The notes beneath the pieces were generated by a model. The model ran no database searches and was not told where the DNA came from. It saw only the letters and a list, made by a program, of their open reading frames with translations. Made by a program: the position numbers and the translations under genes. From contig JAJEKV010000040.1 in assembly GCA_021234155.1 (NCBI GenBank), positions 13,800,353 to 13,864,352 of the forward strand: DNA of 64,000 nt, in the 5' to 3' direction. Source of the stretch: Isoetes taiwanensis (taxonomy: Eukaryota; Streptophyta; Lycopodiopsida; Isoetales; Isoetaceae). The stretch's first letter is position 1. Each line of letters starts with the position of its first letter. Positions 12,166-22,599 of the stretch are shown here, one piece after another.

Positions 12166-12642
12166 GGAAAATTTTTAGGCAACAACCAGTATACCAGCCC
12201 CAGTGTATATGGAAGCCAATTTTTACTAGTTCATACTCACATAATTATTGTGGATCCAATTTTTACTGCTTCATACTCACACAATTATTGTGGAGCTTAT
12301 CCTGCTGCCTTATGGCAGACAAAGTGGAGGACACGTATAGACACAAGTTCTACCACGTCGGGGATCATCATCGTATAACCCCAGTAACCAACTCCCAGAG
12401 CTAAACCCCAGTAACCAACTCCCAAAGCTAAACATACACTGGCCAGGGTTTGAACCCCTGACCAAGTGCACATTTATTTTGGCATTACTAGGCCTATACC
12501 AACTCATCACACATCCGTTGGGCAAAACTTTAGCCATACATGCACACTTTGTAGGCATGATAGAATCCCGCCTCACGAAGTCAGGAAATTTTTAGGCAAC
12601 AACCAGTATATCAGCCCGAGTGTACATGGAAGCCAATTTTTT
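12166..12642. repeat. 60-bp direct repeats flanking a SINE-like element
   Basis: A block starting GGAAATTTTTAGGCAACAAC and ending near GGAAGCCAATTTTT occurs at about 12,168-12,228 and again at 12,583-12,642, with few differences. Between the copies, CATACTCACA-AATTATTGTGG is duplicated in tandem (12,232-12,293). The SINE-like element at 12,298 lies between the repeats. Confidence 0.75.
12298..12580 (-). mobile_element. tRNA-derived SINE-like element, copy 1
   Basis: On the minus strand there is a B-box-like GGTTCAAACCC (12,446-12,456) preceded by an A-box-like region around TGATGAGTTGGTATA. This is the internal polymerase III promoter layout of tRNA-derived SINEs. A second, shorter copy lies at 46,646-46,879 with the same order of sequence. 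Copy 1 carries an extra tandem duplication around CCCAGTAACCAACTCCCA (about 12,378-12,432). Ends are defined only by comparing the two copies. Confidence 0.6.
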
Positions 12643-12986
12643 TCCAACGCTGTGATTCAATTTTCGTTTGTTTAAAATCACACTAAGCTACATTTTAGTT
12701 AGTCAATATACACCTACTGACCTACAACTCTAAACTCTAAGCTAAGCTAATAAATAAGTTTAATATTCACAGGCTAAATGCACGCCAAATCAGATTTCTT
12801 ACAGTACTGCACATTTCTATCACATCCACATAAGTTTTCGACACAATTAAATGAATCTAGTAATGAGAAAATTAAGCAGAATAAATATTTACGGACCTGT
12901 CTCATTCTGCATTTATTCGCCAATCAATGTAGGCCTTCTTATATAAGCTTGCTCTTCTTCAACCCCTCGTATATTTGGAATGCAAG

Positions 12987-14162
12987 ATGGATCCGGCAGT
13001 TGTAGTGGGGCTTGATTTCGGCACGACTTATTCTGGGTTTGCATTCGCTCATCGAAATGACCCTTCAGATGTCCATATTTTAGAGAACTGGCCTTCTTCA
13101 GATATTGCCTCAGGGAAAACGTATTGCAAGACTCAAACGAGCTTGTTCTACACAAGAGCAGGGAGATCGCTGGAGCTAGAAGCCCAAGCTTGGGGCTGGC
13201 CTGCCCTTTTGGCTTTCATGGATGCCATTCATGAGCAGGGCAGTGGCTATGGCTCTGCTAATTCTGGTGGGCAGAAAGATTTGGAACAAGCAATCACTAT
13301 ACTGGGTCAAAATAAAGCTGTTTTTGCAACCAAATTTAAGCTAATGCTGGCGCCTGATGCTGAAGAACAATATTTGCCTGATGGGCTCTCTGTCCAGAGG
13401 CTTATATCGGACTATCTAAAATTCATGTCAGAATTTATTGTGGATCATCTCAAGGACAAATATGGCAAGCATTTTAAAAAGCGAGATGTGCAGTGGTGCA
13501 TAACGGTGCCTGCTATTTGGGATGATGGTGCCAAGCAGCAGATGCAAATCTGCTGCGAAATTGCGGGAATGGTGCAAGGTAAATTTTGCACGGATAGTTC
13601 TGCCAAAATAAAAGAAGAGTTCTGTGATGAAGTGGAACATATTATTGTTCCAGTAAATCCTGGAGCTGCTGTTTTACATGGTGCTGTCAGGTTTGGTTTT
13701 CGCTCCAATCTTGTGCTCTCCAGGATATCTAAAAGGACTTATGGGATGAGCATAACTCATAAATTTCGTGGTTGTCATTCTATAGAACGTGTATACACTG
13801 ATGAATATGGAGTGCAGCGTTGTGATAATATTTTTGAGAAGTTTGTCCAGAAAAACCAATCTGTGTTGCTCGATTCTTGTGTCAAACACAGCTCCTCTCC
13901 AATATATGCTGATCAGAAAGAGATGGACTTGTCCTTATATTCGTCAGATGTAGAATGCCCAGTTCACACAACGGATGCAGGCTGTGTAATGGAATCAAAT
14001 TACACAATGGATATATCACAGGACTTGCACTTGGGCAATACAAGGGAGATAGAAGTGAAGATGTATTTTGGACGCAGCACAATTGAAGTGTCAGCAAGAC
14101 GAGTCAATTTTGGGAATCCAAAGCCAGAAAAACTCTACTTTGTAAAATTCGAGACAGCCTGA
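12987..14162 (+). pseudogene. HSPA12-like HSP70 relative with internal deletion
   Basis: The ATG at 12,987 opens 391 codons without introns. The N-terminus has the phosphate-1 loop GLDFGTTYSGFAFAH of the HSP70/actin ATPase fold, and residues about 130-190 (FMSEFIVDHLKDKYGKHF, ITVPAIWDDGAKQQM) match the HSPA12 type rather than classical HSP70. After EIAGMV near residue 195 it jumps to IIVPVNPGAAVLHGAVRFGF and then to the C-terminal region. HSPA12 proteins usually have about 600 residues, and the missing part holds the second phosphate loop and the adenosine GGF motif. ATP turnover is therefore unlikely. It could be a processed, deleted copy or a shortened derivative; the open frame argues that the deletion is recent or tolerated. 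Confidence 0.75.
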
Positions 14163-14245
14163 AAATTTTATTCATTCCTTAGGAGCTGATCATACGCAAG
14201 ACTGAATTTGAATGTTCCAAATCTAAAATTTTGCCAAAAAATTGT

Positions 14246-14543
14246 GAATCGCTGAATAGTTTATATGGCAGCGGTCTTCGTCAGAAACTGATGATGATTT
14301 CTATTTTTTTGCACTCCATTATAGAACTTTCATGATCTATAGGCATCATTGTCAGCTTATCACATCTCAAATGCATAGTATATATCATGTGCAAGCATAT
14401 TTCAAGATCACGTAATCTTTTTAGCACATAATTGGTTTTACTGCTTCAGTTTAATATTTCAATTATATTCCAAGAGGAGATCAACTACTCTCACCGCTCT
14501 CTCTCACATCTTAATCCTCAATTCAATATACCATCAAACAAAT
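14246..14543. repeat. 300-bp direct repeat, copy 1
   Basis: Starting at GAATCGCTGAATAG in the 3' flank of the HSPA12-like ORF, about 298 bp recur at 15,616-15,937 with only scattered differences. The copies are 1,370 bp apart. Confidence 0.9.
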
Positions 14544-15244
14544 GATGGAATATTTCCGTCTCAGGAAAAAGCCTTAGCACAACACGTGTGTTAAAAAAAT
14601 AACTAAAACTTAAAAAAAAAGGGAATAAGGATTTCTTGCTTTCCAAGCAACTCCGGCAGACTATTTGACTGTTTGAGGCTTTTCTTTCAAGCAAAGTTTG
14701 CACTGCAGCTATTCGGCGCCATAGCCGCCGCCATGATTCCGCTAGGTCAGGCCACCTGGTCATGTATGCATTTTGAAGGTCTGCATACAAACGCAGTGGG
14801 AAAAACAGTGTGCAAAACAATCTCTAAAAAATTTCAAGGAAGCCACATTTTCTACTTCCTCCGCATCAAATCTTGGCTATGGCAGATGTAGACCATCTAT
14901 CACAAGGAATAGAAACACTTCTACGATGGAATAACTGGCCGTTACATCTAAGGTTAGGGCTTTTCCAGAAAAGGACAAACTTCGAAAGTTCAGCTTTTCT
15001 TCTGTGGCAACAAACCCTTCCATTCTATCTCTGCAAGAATGCGGCAGCTGCATAGTCTCTTTTGGATGACTGCCAGTAGGTATAATCATTGTCGAAGGCC
15101 ACTGATCAAGAAATCAGCTTATAGTAGATTTCTCTACTTATTCCCATTTTTCTCAAAAATCTTACAATGGTTGCTCAAAGAAGAATAATTATGGCTCTTG
15201 AGTAATGGTGGATATTGATGCCCATAATCTGAGGCTTATGATTT

Positions 15245-15469
15245 TTATTTGTTCCTTTTTTTCTTGCCAGTCTGAACCCAAATATCTTCAGGACGAATCT
15301 CTTCTTTGGGCAGCTTCTGTAATTTGAGGTAAACTTTCGCATTTATTCTTCCTTTGTAGGACGTTTTTTTTTTCATGATTTTGGTTGATTTCGATTTTGC
15401 AAGTTTTGAAATCAGATCTGGTGCTGCTCTTGTGATAACAAGCCTCTTATTTTTTAGTATCCTTGCCAT
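15245..15469 (-). CDS. small, very basic ORF, unrecognised
   Basis: A 74-codon frame with ATG at 15,469 (context AATATGGCAAGG) encodes a Lys/Arg-rich peptide: KNKRLVITRAAPDLISKLAK, then KIMKKKTSYKGRINAKVYLK and the tail QTGKKKRNK. It lies between the two 300-bp repeats on the opposite strand to the HSPA12-like ORF. The composition would suit a nucleic-acid-binding or nucleolar peptide, but I recognise no family and it may be chance. Confidence 0.3.
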   Translation of the reverse strand: MARILKNKRLVITRAAPDLISKLAKSKSTKIMKKKTSYKGRINAKVYLKLQKLPKEEIRPEDIWVQTGKKKRNK

Positions 15470-15615
15470 AATATTAGCTCACAGTGTTTGAACAGGTTAT
15501 TGCCTTCTATATTACTAGATTTCTAAAATGTATAAATCACCGTAGAAAGAAGGCCTAAAAGTTCTTGACTATGAGAGGAGGTGTAGCTAAGAAACATTTA
15601 TGGCCCTTATGGAAA

Positions 15616-15937
15616 GAATCGCTGAATTGTTTATATGGCAGCGGTCTTCGTCAGAAACGGATGATGATTTCTATTTTTTTGCAGTCTATTATAGAACTTT
15701 CATGATCTATAGGCATTATTGTCAGCTTATCACATCTCAAATGCGTAGTATATATCATGTGCAAGCATATTTCAAGATCACGTAATCTTTTTAGCACATA
15801 ATTGGTTTTACTGCTTCAGTCTAATATTTCAATTATATTCCAAGAGGAGATCAACTACTCTCAAAGAGGAGATCAACTACTCTCACCGTTCTCTCTCAAA
15901 TCTTAATCCTCAATTCAATATACCACCAAACAAATGA
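15616..15937. repeat. 300-bp direct repeat, copy 2
   Basis: This is the second copy of 14,246-14,543. It carries an extra 22-bp tandem duplication (GAGGAGATCAACTACTCTCA twice, 15,843-15,886). Confidence 0.9.
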
Positions 15938-16490
15938 AAATTTGTCCTTTAAAAATAATCCATCTTTGTCAAACACAATTGCATCATCTTCCAAGTCTTA
16001 AATTTTTGTGATTTTTTTTCTAGAAATTTAGAGTATTTTTAGAGAAAATTCTTGTGTTATATGCTTCTCCATTCATGTTATGTTTTTATTTTCAAAACTT
16101 TAGGGACCCCTATCATTTCTTGTGGCCATCTTTCATAACTATGGTATACACATCCTTGCCTTATTCAAAAACTCCATTATCCTTGCCTTATTCAAAAACT
16201 CCATTACGCTGTATTGAAACAATGCATATAGATTTAAATTGTTGTAAAGAGTTGTTTATCTTGGATCTCACCAAACTCATCTTAATCATCAGCATCTCAA
16301 CTCAATACATATTTGCACTTCGCAATAAATTGATTTTTTATGCATTATCATGTAATTACATAGCATATTTTATCAGAATAATAAACTTAGTAACACAACA
16401 ATATATCCAGACACCAAACTTTTTTGACGCTTTGTTGGGGGTGTCTATCTCCCAATTGACTACGAATGTGTTGCACATGAGATAGTTTGG
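15938..16490. other. AT-rich spacer with a 25-bp tandem duplication
   Basis: There is no gene. ATCCTTGCCTTATTCAAAAA is tandemly duplicated near 16,150-16,205. Confidence 0.5.
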
Positions 16491-16980
16491 CGCTTCTTCG
16501 AGGAGGGGTGGGCTTCTGGCCACAAAACTTGGTCCCTAGGGCAATGTCGACGTTCTGAGTCCATTGGCGAGGGAGCATCCTGGTTCAGGAGAGGGGATGT
16601 TGCCCGTCCGTCGCCAAGGCCTTCGGGAGAGGACTTTTGGAGTAAGCTGCTTTCGGGTGGTTTTAGGGTCCGTGCTCTAGCTTCAACACCCCCCCTCTAC
16701 ATCAAGACACGGTGCAAGGTCCTAGTCGAATCTGACAAGGGTAGAGCCTCCAAACGTAAACCCTATGAGTTGCTGTGTTCTAGCGGGTTTTGCGTTTTGG
16801 GTGCCGAAGTTTTGGTCTTTTGCACTTGGGACATGGCCGATCACATGCGATTGAGAACACGGTTTAGGAACCGGACGGAATGGAGTTTGGACCTGTACTC
16901 CTCCCGTTTGTGGCGCTTAGAAGTCAAGGGGCGCTTTTGCAAAAGAGCAAGACAAAGCACAATTTCATTATAATGGGAAA
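16490..16980 (+). other. GC-richer block, possible retroelement remnant
   Basis: The base composition rises sharply against its neighbours. A plus-strand frame from about 16,693 to 16,973 reads PPLYIKTRCKVLVESDKGRA and continues through WDMADHMRLRTRF, but it has no ATG at a sensible place and I recognise no domain. A decayed retroelement is my best guess. Confidence 0.25.
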
Positions 16981-17034
16981 ATTTTTTAGTAACCTGGAAT
17001 TTTTTATTTTGGGGTTGTATAGACCTTATCATGG

Positions 17035-17265
17035 GGGTTGAGTACCCCGTATCATAGACCTTATGCGAGGGGTTGTATACACCACCATGAAATATGTAGA
17101 AAACATATTTACTCCAGATCATACACCTTCGCATGTGTTAGGTACACGGTATGACACCCATGTATCATACATATATTTTTTAAGATACATGAATAGATTT
17201 ATAGACTTTGGGCAGTGTATGATACACGTGAGTAGTACACATGTATCATACATATGTTTATAGCA
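17035..17265. repeat. short repeats of ATGTATCATACATAT type
   Basis: ATGTATCATACATAT occurs at about 17,159 and 17,242, with related inverted forms (GTGTATGATACACGTG near 17,215) and CCTTATCATGGG / CCTTATGCGAGG phrases upstream. The stretch is locally palindromic, and no gene is seen. Confidence 0.55.
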
Positions 17266-17448
17266 TACAAGCCTCAACCGGTCTCACATCCTTCTTTGGC
17301 AATCAATAAATGCACCTCTTTGCTTCACCAATGTTATCGCACCCCCAAAGATATGATTGGAAGTTCAATAGGCACCACAGATTTCGCGTGATCTCATTTG
17401 CTAAATTCAATGGATCAACATCCTTGCCATGAAGGGTGGCTCTCTTTA

Positions 17449-18066
17449 CCCCAAATGGCATGTATAATTGCCCTCGTTGGCGCTCCCCAAATGGCTCCAT
17501 GGGGGGTGCCCAGGGGTATACACAGCCCCCTCCCCCCCCCCCTCCCCCTCCTTCCCCAACCCCCATTTGGGGTATATATACTCCCCTAGCAACTAACCAG
17601 AAATGGGGTATACCCCCCCAACCACCCCCAAATGGTGCCATTTGGGGTATGCCTCTAAAAAAAAAAAAAAAAATAAAAAAAAAAAATAATAAAAAAAAAA
17701 AAAAAAATAAAAAAAAAATTGGCGGATGCAAATGGCGCCATGGCGCCATTTATGAAACCATTTGCATCCTCAAGGTGCCATGTGGGGTATTGCCCCCATG
17801 GCACCCCCCAAATGCCACCATTTGAGGGGTATACCCCGCCCCCTCGGCACCCCCAAATGGAGCCATGGAGCCATTTGAGGGCTCCAAATGGCACCCCAAA
17901 TGGCTCCATAGCGCCATTTGGGGTATACCTACCCCTCCGGCACCCTCCAAATGGCGCCATTTGGGTGGTATACGCCTTGGCACCCCCAAATGGCCATGAA
18001 GCCATTTGAGGGCTCCAAATGGTGGCCCAAATGGCTCCATTTGGATGTATACATGTGATGAATGGC
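17449..18066. repeat. nested palindrome array I (CCAAATGGCGCCATTTGG / GGTATACC)
   Basis: About 620 bp are built from two alternating palindromes, a CCAAATGGNGCCATTTGG block and a GGGGTATACCCC block. Good units sit near 17,625-17,650, 17,880-17,925 and 17,945-17,975. A C-rich run (17,525-17,545) and an A-tract of about 60 bp (17,658-17,719) interrupt it. The frames predicted here on both strands (MAPFG-, NGAIWG-like repeats) are repeat translations. GGCGCC cores remain intact despite the decay expected at methylated CpG. Confidence 0.9.
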
Positions 18067-18100
18067 TCTAACAAAAAAAAGACGATGCATATAGAAAGAC

Positions 18101-18480
18101 TTACTCGGATATGGTGGTCACCATTTTGGTGAAAAAACTATCGGCCGCCGGAGTATATGGATCTTGTAAGAATATTGCGGCCTCAAAAAGAAGCCTAAAA
18201 ACCACGTGCAAACAAACTAATGTTACCCGAAAATAAATGACCGTAAGAAGCAGCCTAGAAGTGCCGTCGGTATGGAACCATCGAAGACCCCAGATCCGCC
18301 TATAGAAGGATCTATACAAAGCGCCTAAAGAAATGATATGTCGGCAGCAACAACAAATTTGGGATTTCAAATTTTGAATTTCAAATTTGGGCGGGCGGAG
18401 GGCTTTCAAATTTGGGTAGTGGAGGGGTTTCAAATTTGGCGGGCATTTTAAATTTATTTTCGCCTTCCACGAGCAACCAG
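18101..18480. other. spacer with TTTCAAATTTGG repeats
   Basis: TTCAAATTTGG-like phrases recur four times between about 18,364 and 18,440, with GGCGGGC and GGAGGG between. No gene is seen. Confidence 0.5.
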
Positions 18481-18534
18481 CTATACCCACCCGGCGCCAC
18501 CTACATTCAGCGCTTTCTTCGCTGCGACTACCGG

Positions 18535-18790
18535 GCCGACTTAATTTCGCCGCCAGTTGGCACGCTACTAGATGGCCTATTGGACCTAGCGCCCGGTACC
18601 TTTCACGCTAGATGGCCTAGCGCCGCCCTACATCCCGCACGCCAGCGCCGCCTACATCCCCCCTGCTTCCGCGCTGCGACCGCCGATTACCGACTTCATT
18701 TGCGCCAGTATTGGCCGCTAGATGGCCCATTGGACCTAGCGCTTAACGCAACGTGCCCTGCAGACTAGATGGCCTAGCGCCTAGTGCCGG
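18535..18790. repeat. GC-rich array of CTAGATGGCC motifs
   Basis: CTAGATGGCCTATTGGACCTAGCGC and its near copy CTAGATGGCCCATTGGACCTAGCGC are split here as two 25-bp units (about 18,568 and 18,718). Shorter CTAGATGGCCTAGCGCC units lie near 18,608 and 18,766, and GCCGCC-TACATCCC phrases are duplicated between. The plus-strand frame 18,412-18,768 is probably non-coding. Confidence 0.7.
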
Positions 18791-18954
18791 TGCTGCCAGC
18801 CAACGCTTTAGCGCCTTTGTTTTCATCACTCTAGACACTAAAGATATCAAGAATCATAAGGCAAGTCTCCAAGGCAAAGGTAGGTGTTCTTTTACTTGAT
18901 TTTTAGTTTCCTAGTCAAATAGCACCAGTTTCTTGAATATATGTTTGCTTGATG

Positions 18955-19460
18955 CATATTGAGGAGGCAAATGGCATGCATCCTTAGCATGATTTGCTTT
19001 ATTAAATGCATGTTGAGGAATGCAAAGGGCGCCATGGCGCCATTTGCATTCACCACCATGCATTTGATCCAGATGTTATATCAAATGCATCTTCGTGGAT
19101 GCCTCATCATGTTTGGAAATGGCACCTTGAGGGATGCAAATGGCGCCATGGCATTGCCATTTGCACCCAACAAGAAAAAAATTTCAAAAAATTTCCAAAA
19201 AAAAAAAAAAAAAAAATTTGTTTTTTTTTTTGATTTTTTTTTGCATGGTGCAAATGGAGCCATGGCGCCATTTGCACCCCCAACACCTTTTTTTTGGGTG
19301 GAAATTTTTTTGGGTGCTGGGGGTGTAAATGGCACCATGTTGCATCCTCAAGGTGCCATTTCCAATGGCGCCATTTGCATTCACTAGCATGCAAAAAAAA
19401 TATGTTGAGGATGCATTCACCAGCATGCATTTGGTCTGCTATAGCAAATGCACGTTCAGG
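18955..19460. repeat. nested palindrome array II (GCAAATGGCGCCATTTGC)
   Basis: This array relates to array I. Units have GATGCAAATGGCGCCATGG and mirrored CCATTTGCAT arms (near 19,015-19,055, 19,133-19,168, 19,248-19,278 and 19,325-19,385). It has a central A/T block of opposed A and T runs (about 19,180-19,243). Short CATGCATTTG and TGAGGATGCA phrases link the units. The predicted frames are repeat translations. A further loose unit (AATGGCGCCAATAAATGGC) follows at 19,815. Confidence 0.85.
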
Positions 19461-19469
19461 TATGCCAGG

Positions 19470-19639
19470 AGATTTGCTGTGGAGTCACCTTCGTCCAGCT
19501 TGGTACCACTGAAGATTTTAGTCACGATGAGATTCAAAATGCGGCTTACAACTTTGACGAAGAGGCATTTAGTGGGGCAGGATTTGACATTCTTATGAAT
19601 GTTGGCAAAGAAAAGCATGATCCTACTAATGGCGATTGA
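19470..19639 (+). pseudogene. possible kinase-like exon fragment
   Basis: After CCAG at 19,465-19,468 the plus strand reads EICCGVTFVQLGTTEDFSHD, then EIQNAAYNFDEEAFSGAGF and a stop at 19,637-19,639. FSxDEIQNAxxNFDE...GAGF resembles the start of plant receptor-like kinase domains, but the glycine loop is incomplete and nothing follows. It may be a captured fragment or coincidence. Confidence 0.25.
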
Positions 19640-20160
19640 TTCAATTCAAGCAACAAATTTCGTATTTTAGCTTCATAAACAAATTTTCTTGATGTGTAAA
19701 TTTGTCAATTTCAGAAGTTAATGATGCCCTTCTTCCTGTAAAATAGGTAAAACTTGCTAACTTAAGTTGCAGTATTTTTTTTTTTGTTGTTTTTTTCCCC
19801 CCTCTCTGATATTAATGGCGCCAATAAATGGCACTTTAGATGCATTTTTTTTGCTAAATTGCGCCATAATTGCTCAAAAAATGGTCATAAAATGGATTAA
19901 AAAGGATTTTCATCCCTAATTGGAATCACGAAATTTCTCATTTTAATGAAATTGTGCTTGACATTCGTAAATTCGTAATTAATGCATAGTACGGACTTAA
20001 ATTCTGATTTTTTGTCAGCTAGCTTCCTAAGTCATCGCCAACATACAGGCATGTTGAGATAAACTACATCTTCGCATGTTGGTAAGGTATTAGTTCTCAT
20101 AGCAGGGGACAAAATTAAAAATATCCTAATATTAATATAGTTATATCGCATGAGGGGGGT
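19640..20160. other. AT-rich spacer
   Basis: No gene seen. Confidence 0.4.
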
Positions 20161-20164
20161 TTGT

Positions 20165-20300
20165 CATGCCCCCTCATGCACAACCCATGTGCATGCATAC
20201 CCCATGGACTCCCTTGAATCCCCGCCGTCTGGTTAAGAGCCAATGGTCCAGATGATGACAGGTCATGGGGGATTTATGTATGCATCATGTGTTGCAGGTG
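20165..20300. repeat. dispersed CCCATGGA/CTTGAATCCC repeat, copy A
   Basis: The phrase ATACCCCATGGACTCCCTTG, followed by AATCCCCGCCGTCTG and, about 50 bp on, GACAGGTCATGGGG, recurs in altered form at 33,482-33,590 (copy B) and 36,100-36,180 (copy C). A looser relation is seen at 46,050-46,140. It is probably a short non-autonomous transposon family. Confidence 0.6.
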
Positions 20301-20991
20301 TATGGGGGCATAGGCCATAGTTGCGAACCGTTGGATGAAAATATTGAAGCAAATCTTGGCGGTTGGTTCTGAGCAGGGGATGTATGGGGTGTTTGAGCAG
20401 GGGACCCAAAGAGGGGTTTTGATATTGGCCGTTGAGATTGGATGTCAATTTGGGGCTTCTCATCTCGATCGTTGAAGATGAAGTTCGAGGTTAGGGGACA
20501 AGGAACCAGGAGTGAAAGTTTCGTGGTATTCTTTGTGCATTGTTCCTCCTCAATATCCGAAAGCACTCTGTGTTCCTAGATTGTGATCTCCGGGTTTTAG
20601 TTATGGTGGTGGGAGATGCAGTGTTAAATGTGGTACGTGCGTGGGTGGAAGGGGAATGAGGTAAGCAAGGTTGTGGCTTCTTAAATGGGTGTGTGTTTTA
20701 GTGTTCCAGGGTTTTGTTGGGCTCTTTTGTGATAACTCTGTTGTGGTGATTGAAGGTCTTGGCATTTTGGCGATTGAAGGTTTGTGACTTGAATTGAAGT
20801 TTGTTGGAGTTGAGGATGAATTTAGCAGTAGCATGGCATAGAAATATAGACTAGTGGGGTAGATGACATTGTAGGAAGCTTGAAAGTTAGTTAAATTTGT
20901 GTGTGTTTGTAAGTACTTCCTGAAGGAGTCTGATTGAGTAATCGTGAAACTTCCCATATTGGTTACGGATTTCTTTCATATGGTTGTCAAG

Positions 20992-21190
20992 CTGTCCTGT
21001 TTAATATTTTCGTATATTTGGAAGTAGTGAAAGTTTGAAACTTAATTATAGAATTGATCTACTTACCAGATTCGAAGGGTTATATGAGAGTTTATGCAGA
21101 TTACAAAGGAGTAATGATCTTCAGGTTCTCCTGTTTAATATCTTTGTATATTTGGAAGTAGTGAAAGTTTGAAACTTAATTATAAAATTG
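20992..21190. repeat. 62-bp direct repeat
   Basis: A block from CCTGTTTAATATTTTCGTAT to ACTTAATTATAGAATTG (20,995-21,057) recurs at 21,129-21,190 with three or four changes. Confidence 0.85.
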
Positions 21191-21229
21191 TGAGGGCTTA
21201 AATTTAAGGGGATTATTTATATATTGAGC

Positions 21230-21660
21230 AGTTTGTTTGATGTTGGTGTTGCTTTGTATATGCGTGGTGCGGATTAGAGAAGAAGGTTTCGTGAGTGGTA
21301 TTGGGCGTGGCGTGCGGTGGAAGGTGGTTGTTATTTACATTGGTTGGTAAGGTCATGGTATTTTGGATTGTCATGAGGAAGATTGTCTGGTGAGTTTCTT
21401 TGGTGTGTTAAACATTCTAGTATTTGGGGCAGGTAGTAGGTTGGATATTTTGTGTGTATGCGTGTTTGAAAGGATTTGGAGTGTGAGGTTGTAATGCCAA
21501 GGTCTAGAGTACAGATTGATTCAAGTTATATATACTTTGCTGATGATGTTAGAAGATTGAGGCGAAACGAGTATAGGTGGAGATGGTATGCAAATTTGGC
21601 TTACGATACCTTTCAGTGTTGACGATGGGCAATGTGTCCATTTGAAAGCTACAAATCCAT
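21230..21660 (+). pseudogene. Helitron 5' region, copy 1, with Rep N-terminus
   Basis: ATG at 21,494 gives MPRSRVQIDSSYIYFADDVR, then RLRRNEYRWRWYANLAYD and a stop. The upstream 260 bp and this start are duplicated at 22,600-22,970, where the same arm reads MPRPRVEIDPSQTYSADELR. The region therefore holds repeated Rep starts, none joined in frame to the Rep core. Confidence 0.65.
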
Positions 21661-21711
21661 GCACTTAGGTATCGAGCCCGATCGAGAGTCCTGCAGATAG
21701 TCAGCCCGGCT

Positions 21712-21878
21712 TTCTCGACTGGCGAGTCGAGAATGCCTCAGCTTGCCAACAATCAAGAAAGTACATGCCTTCTTCGACTTTGCGAAGTGAGAATTTCTCG
21801 ACTAAGCCGCCGAGAACAGGGAGTGTACACTCTGGATTGTTGGCTGGTTGAGGGATTCTCGACTTGCGAGTCGAGAAT
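21712..21878. repeat. TTCTCGACT/AGTCGAGAA hairpin array
   Basis: There are two strong hairpins: arms of 9 bp at 21,712-21,720 and 21,725-21,733, and arms of 10 bp at 21,855-21,864 and 21,869-21,878, both with a 4-nt NGCG loop. Two degenerate ones lie near 21,772 and 21,794. The array splits two copies of the Helitron Rep start. The frames here, on both strands, come from the repeat. Confidence 0.8.
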
Positions 21879-22039
21879 GCACAAAGGCTGCAGCACAAAG
21901 AATGTAGAAAGGCGATGCCGGCTCCACTGCATTCTTCAGGTGCCTGTTGACAGTCTGAGACACTCTCCTTCGACATATCTTGATCGAATATTGTGAAGGG
22001 AAGTGGCCCCCATCTACATCAGAAGCCTCTGGCGGGCTT

Positions 22040-22195
22040 ATATCCGTAAGTGATATACTTTGTTGATGAGCTTAGAAGATTGAGGCGAAATGAGTATAGG
22101 TGCAGATGGTATGCAAATTTGGCTTACAATACCTTTCAGTCTTCACGATGGGCAATGTGTCCATTTCAAAGCTACAAATCCATGATGACACCAGG
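22040..22195 (+). pseudogene. Rep N-terminal arm, copy 2 (no start)
   Basis: ATATACTTTGTTGATGAGCT at 22,058 opens the same arm (DELRRLRRNEYRCRWYANLA, then YNTFQS) without its MPR start. It matches 21,535-21,660 closely, so three copies of this arm exist in 1.5 kb. Confidence 0.6.
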
Positions 22196-22599
22196 GTTGA
22201 GTTTAAGAGTGGCCAGAATAGATATTTCTGCTTGATTTTTTAAGTTCAAATATCAAAGCAACGGACTAAGAGGCGGTCTAGTTGACTAGCGGATTTATAA
22301 TTGGGCAAAGATGTGAGATGGGATTAAGATCCAAAAGTGTATGAGTGATGAATATAGACTCCACTTCTGTTTGGAGACCTTGCTTTGCAAAAACATGGGC
22401 TTTCTATCATTGTAAAGGAACAAATCTCAATGTCTGGTCATAGTTTTGTAGCTACTTGATGAGATCATATAGATTTTGGTATAAAAACTAACGGTTCATA
22501 TGTGCAATGGTTCTTCAAGTACATAAAATTATGCACTTCTTGAAACTTACTAATTTGTGACGCCTTAAATTTACGGGGACTGTTTATATGTTGAGTAGT

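Noticed and set aside
17303-19430. Frames of 60-148 codons with repeated MAPFG, NGAIWG or HGAICIH phrases
   Set aside because: They are translations of the palindrome arrays, present on both strands in several phases.
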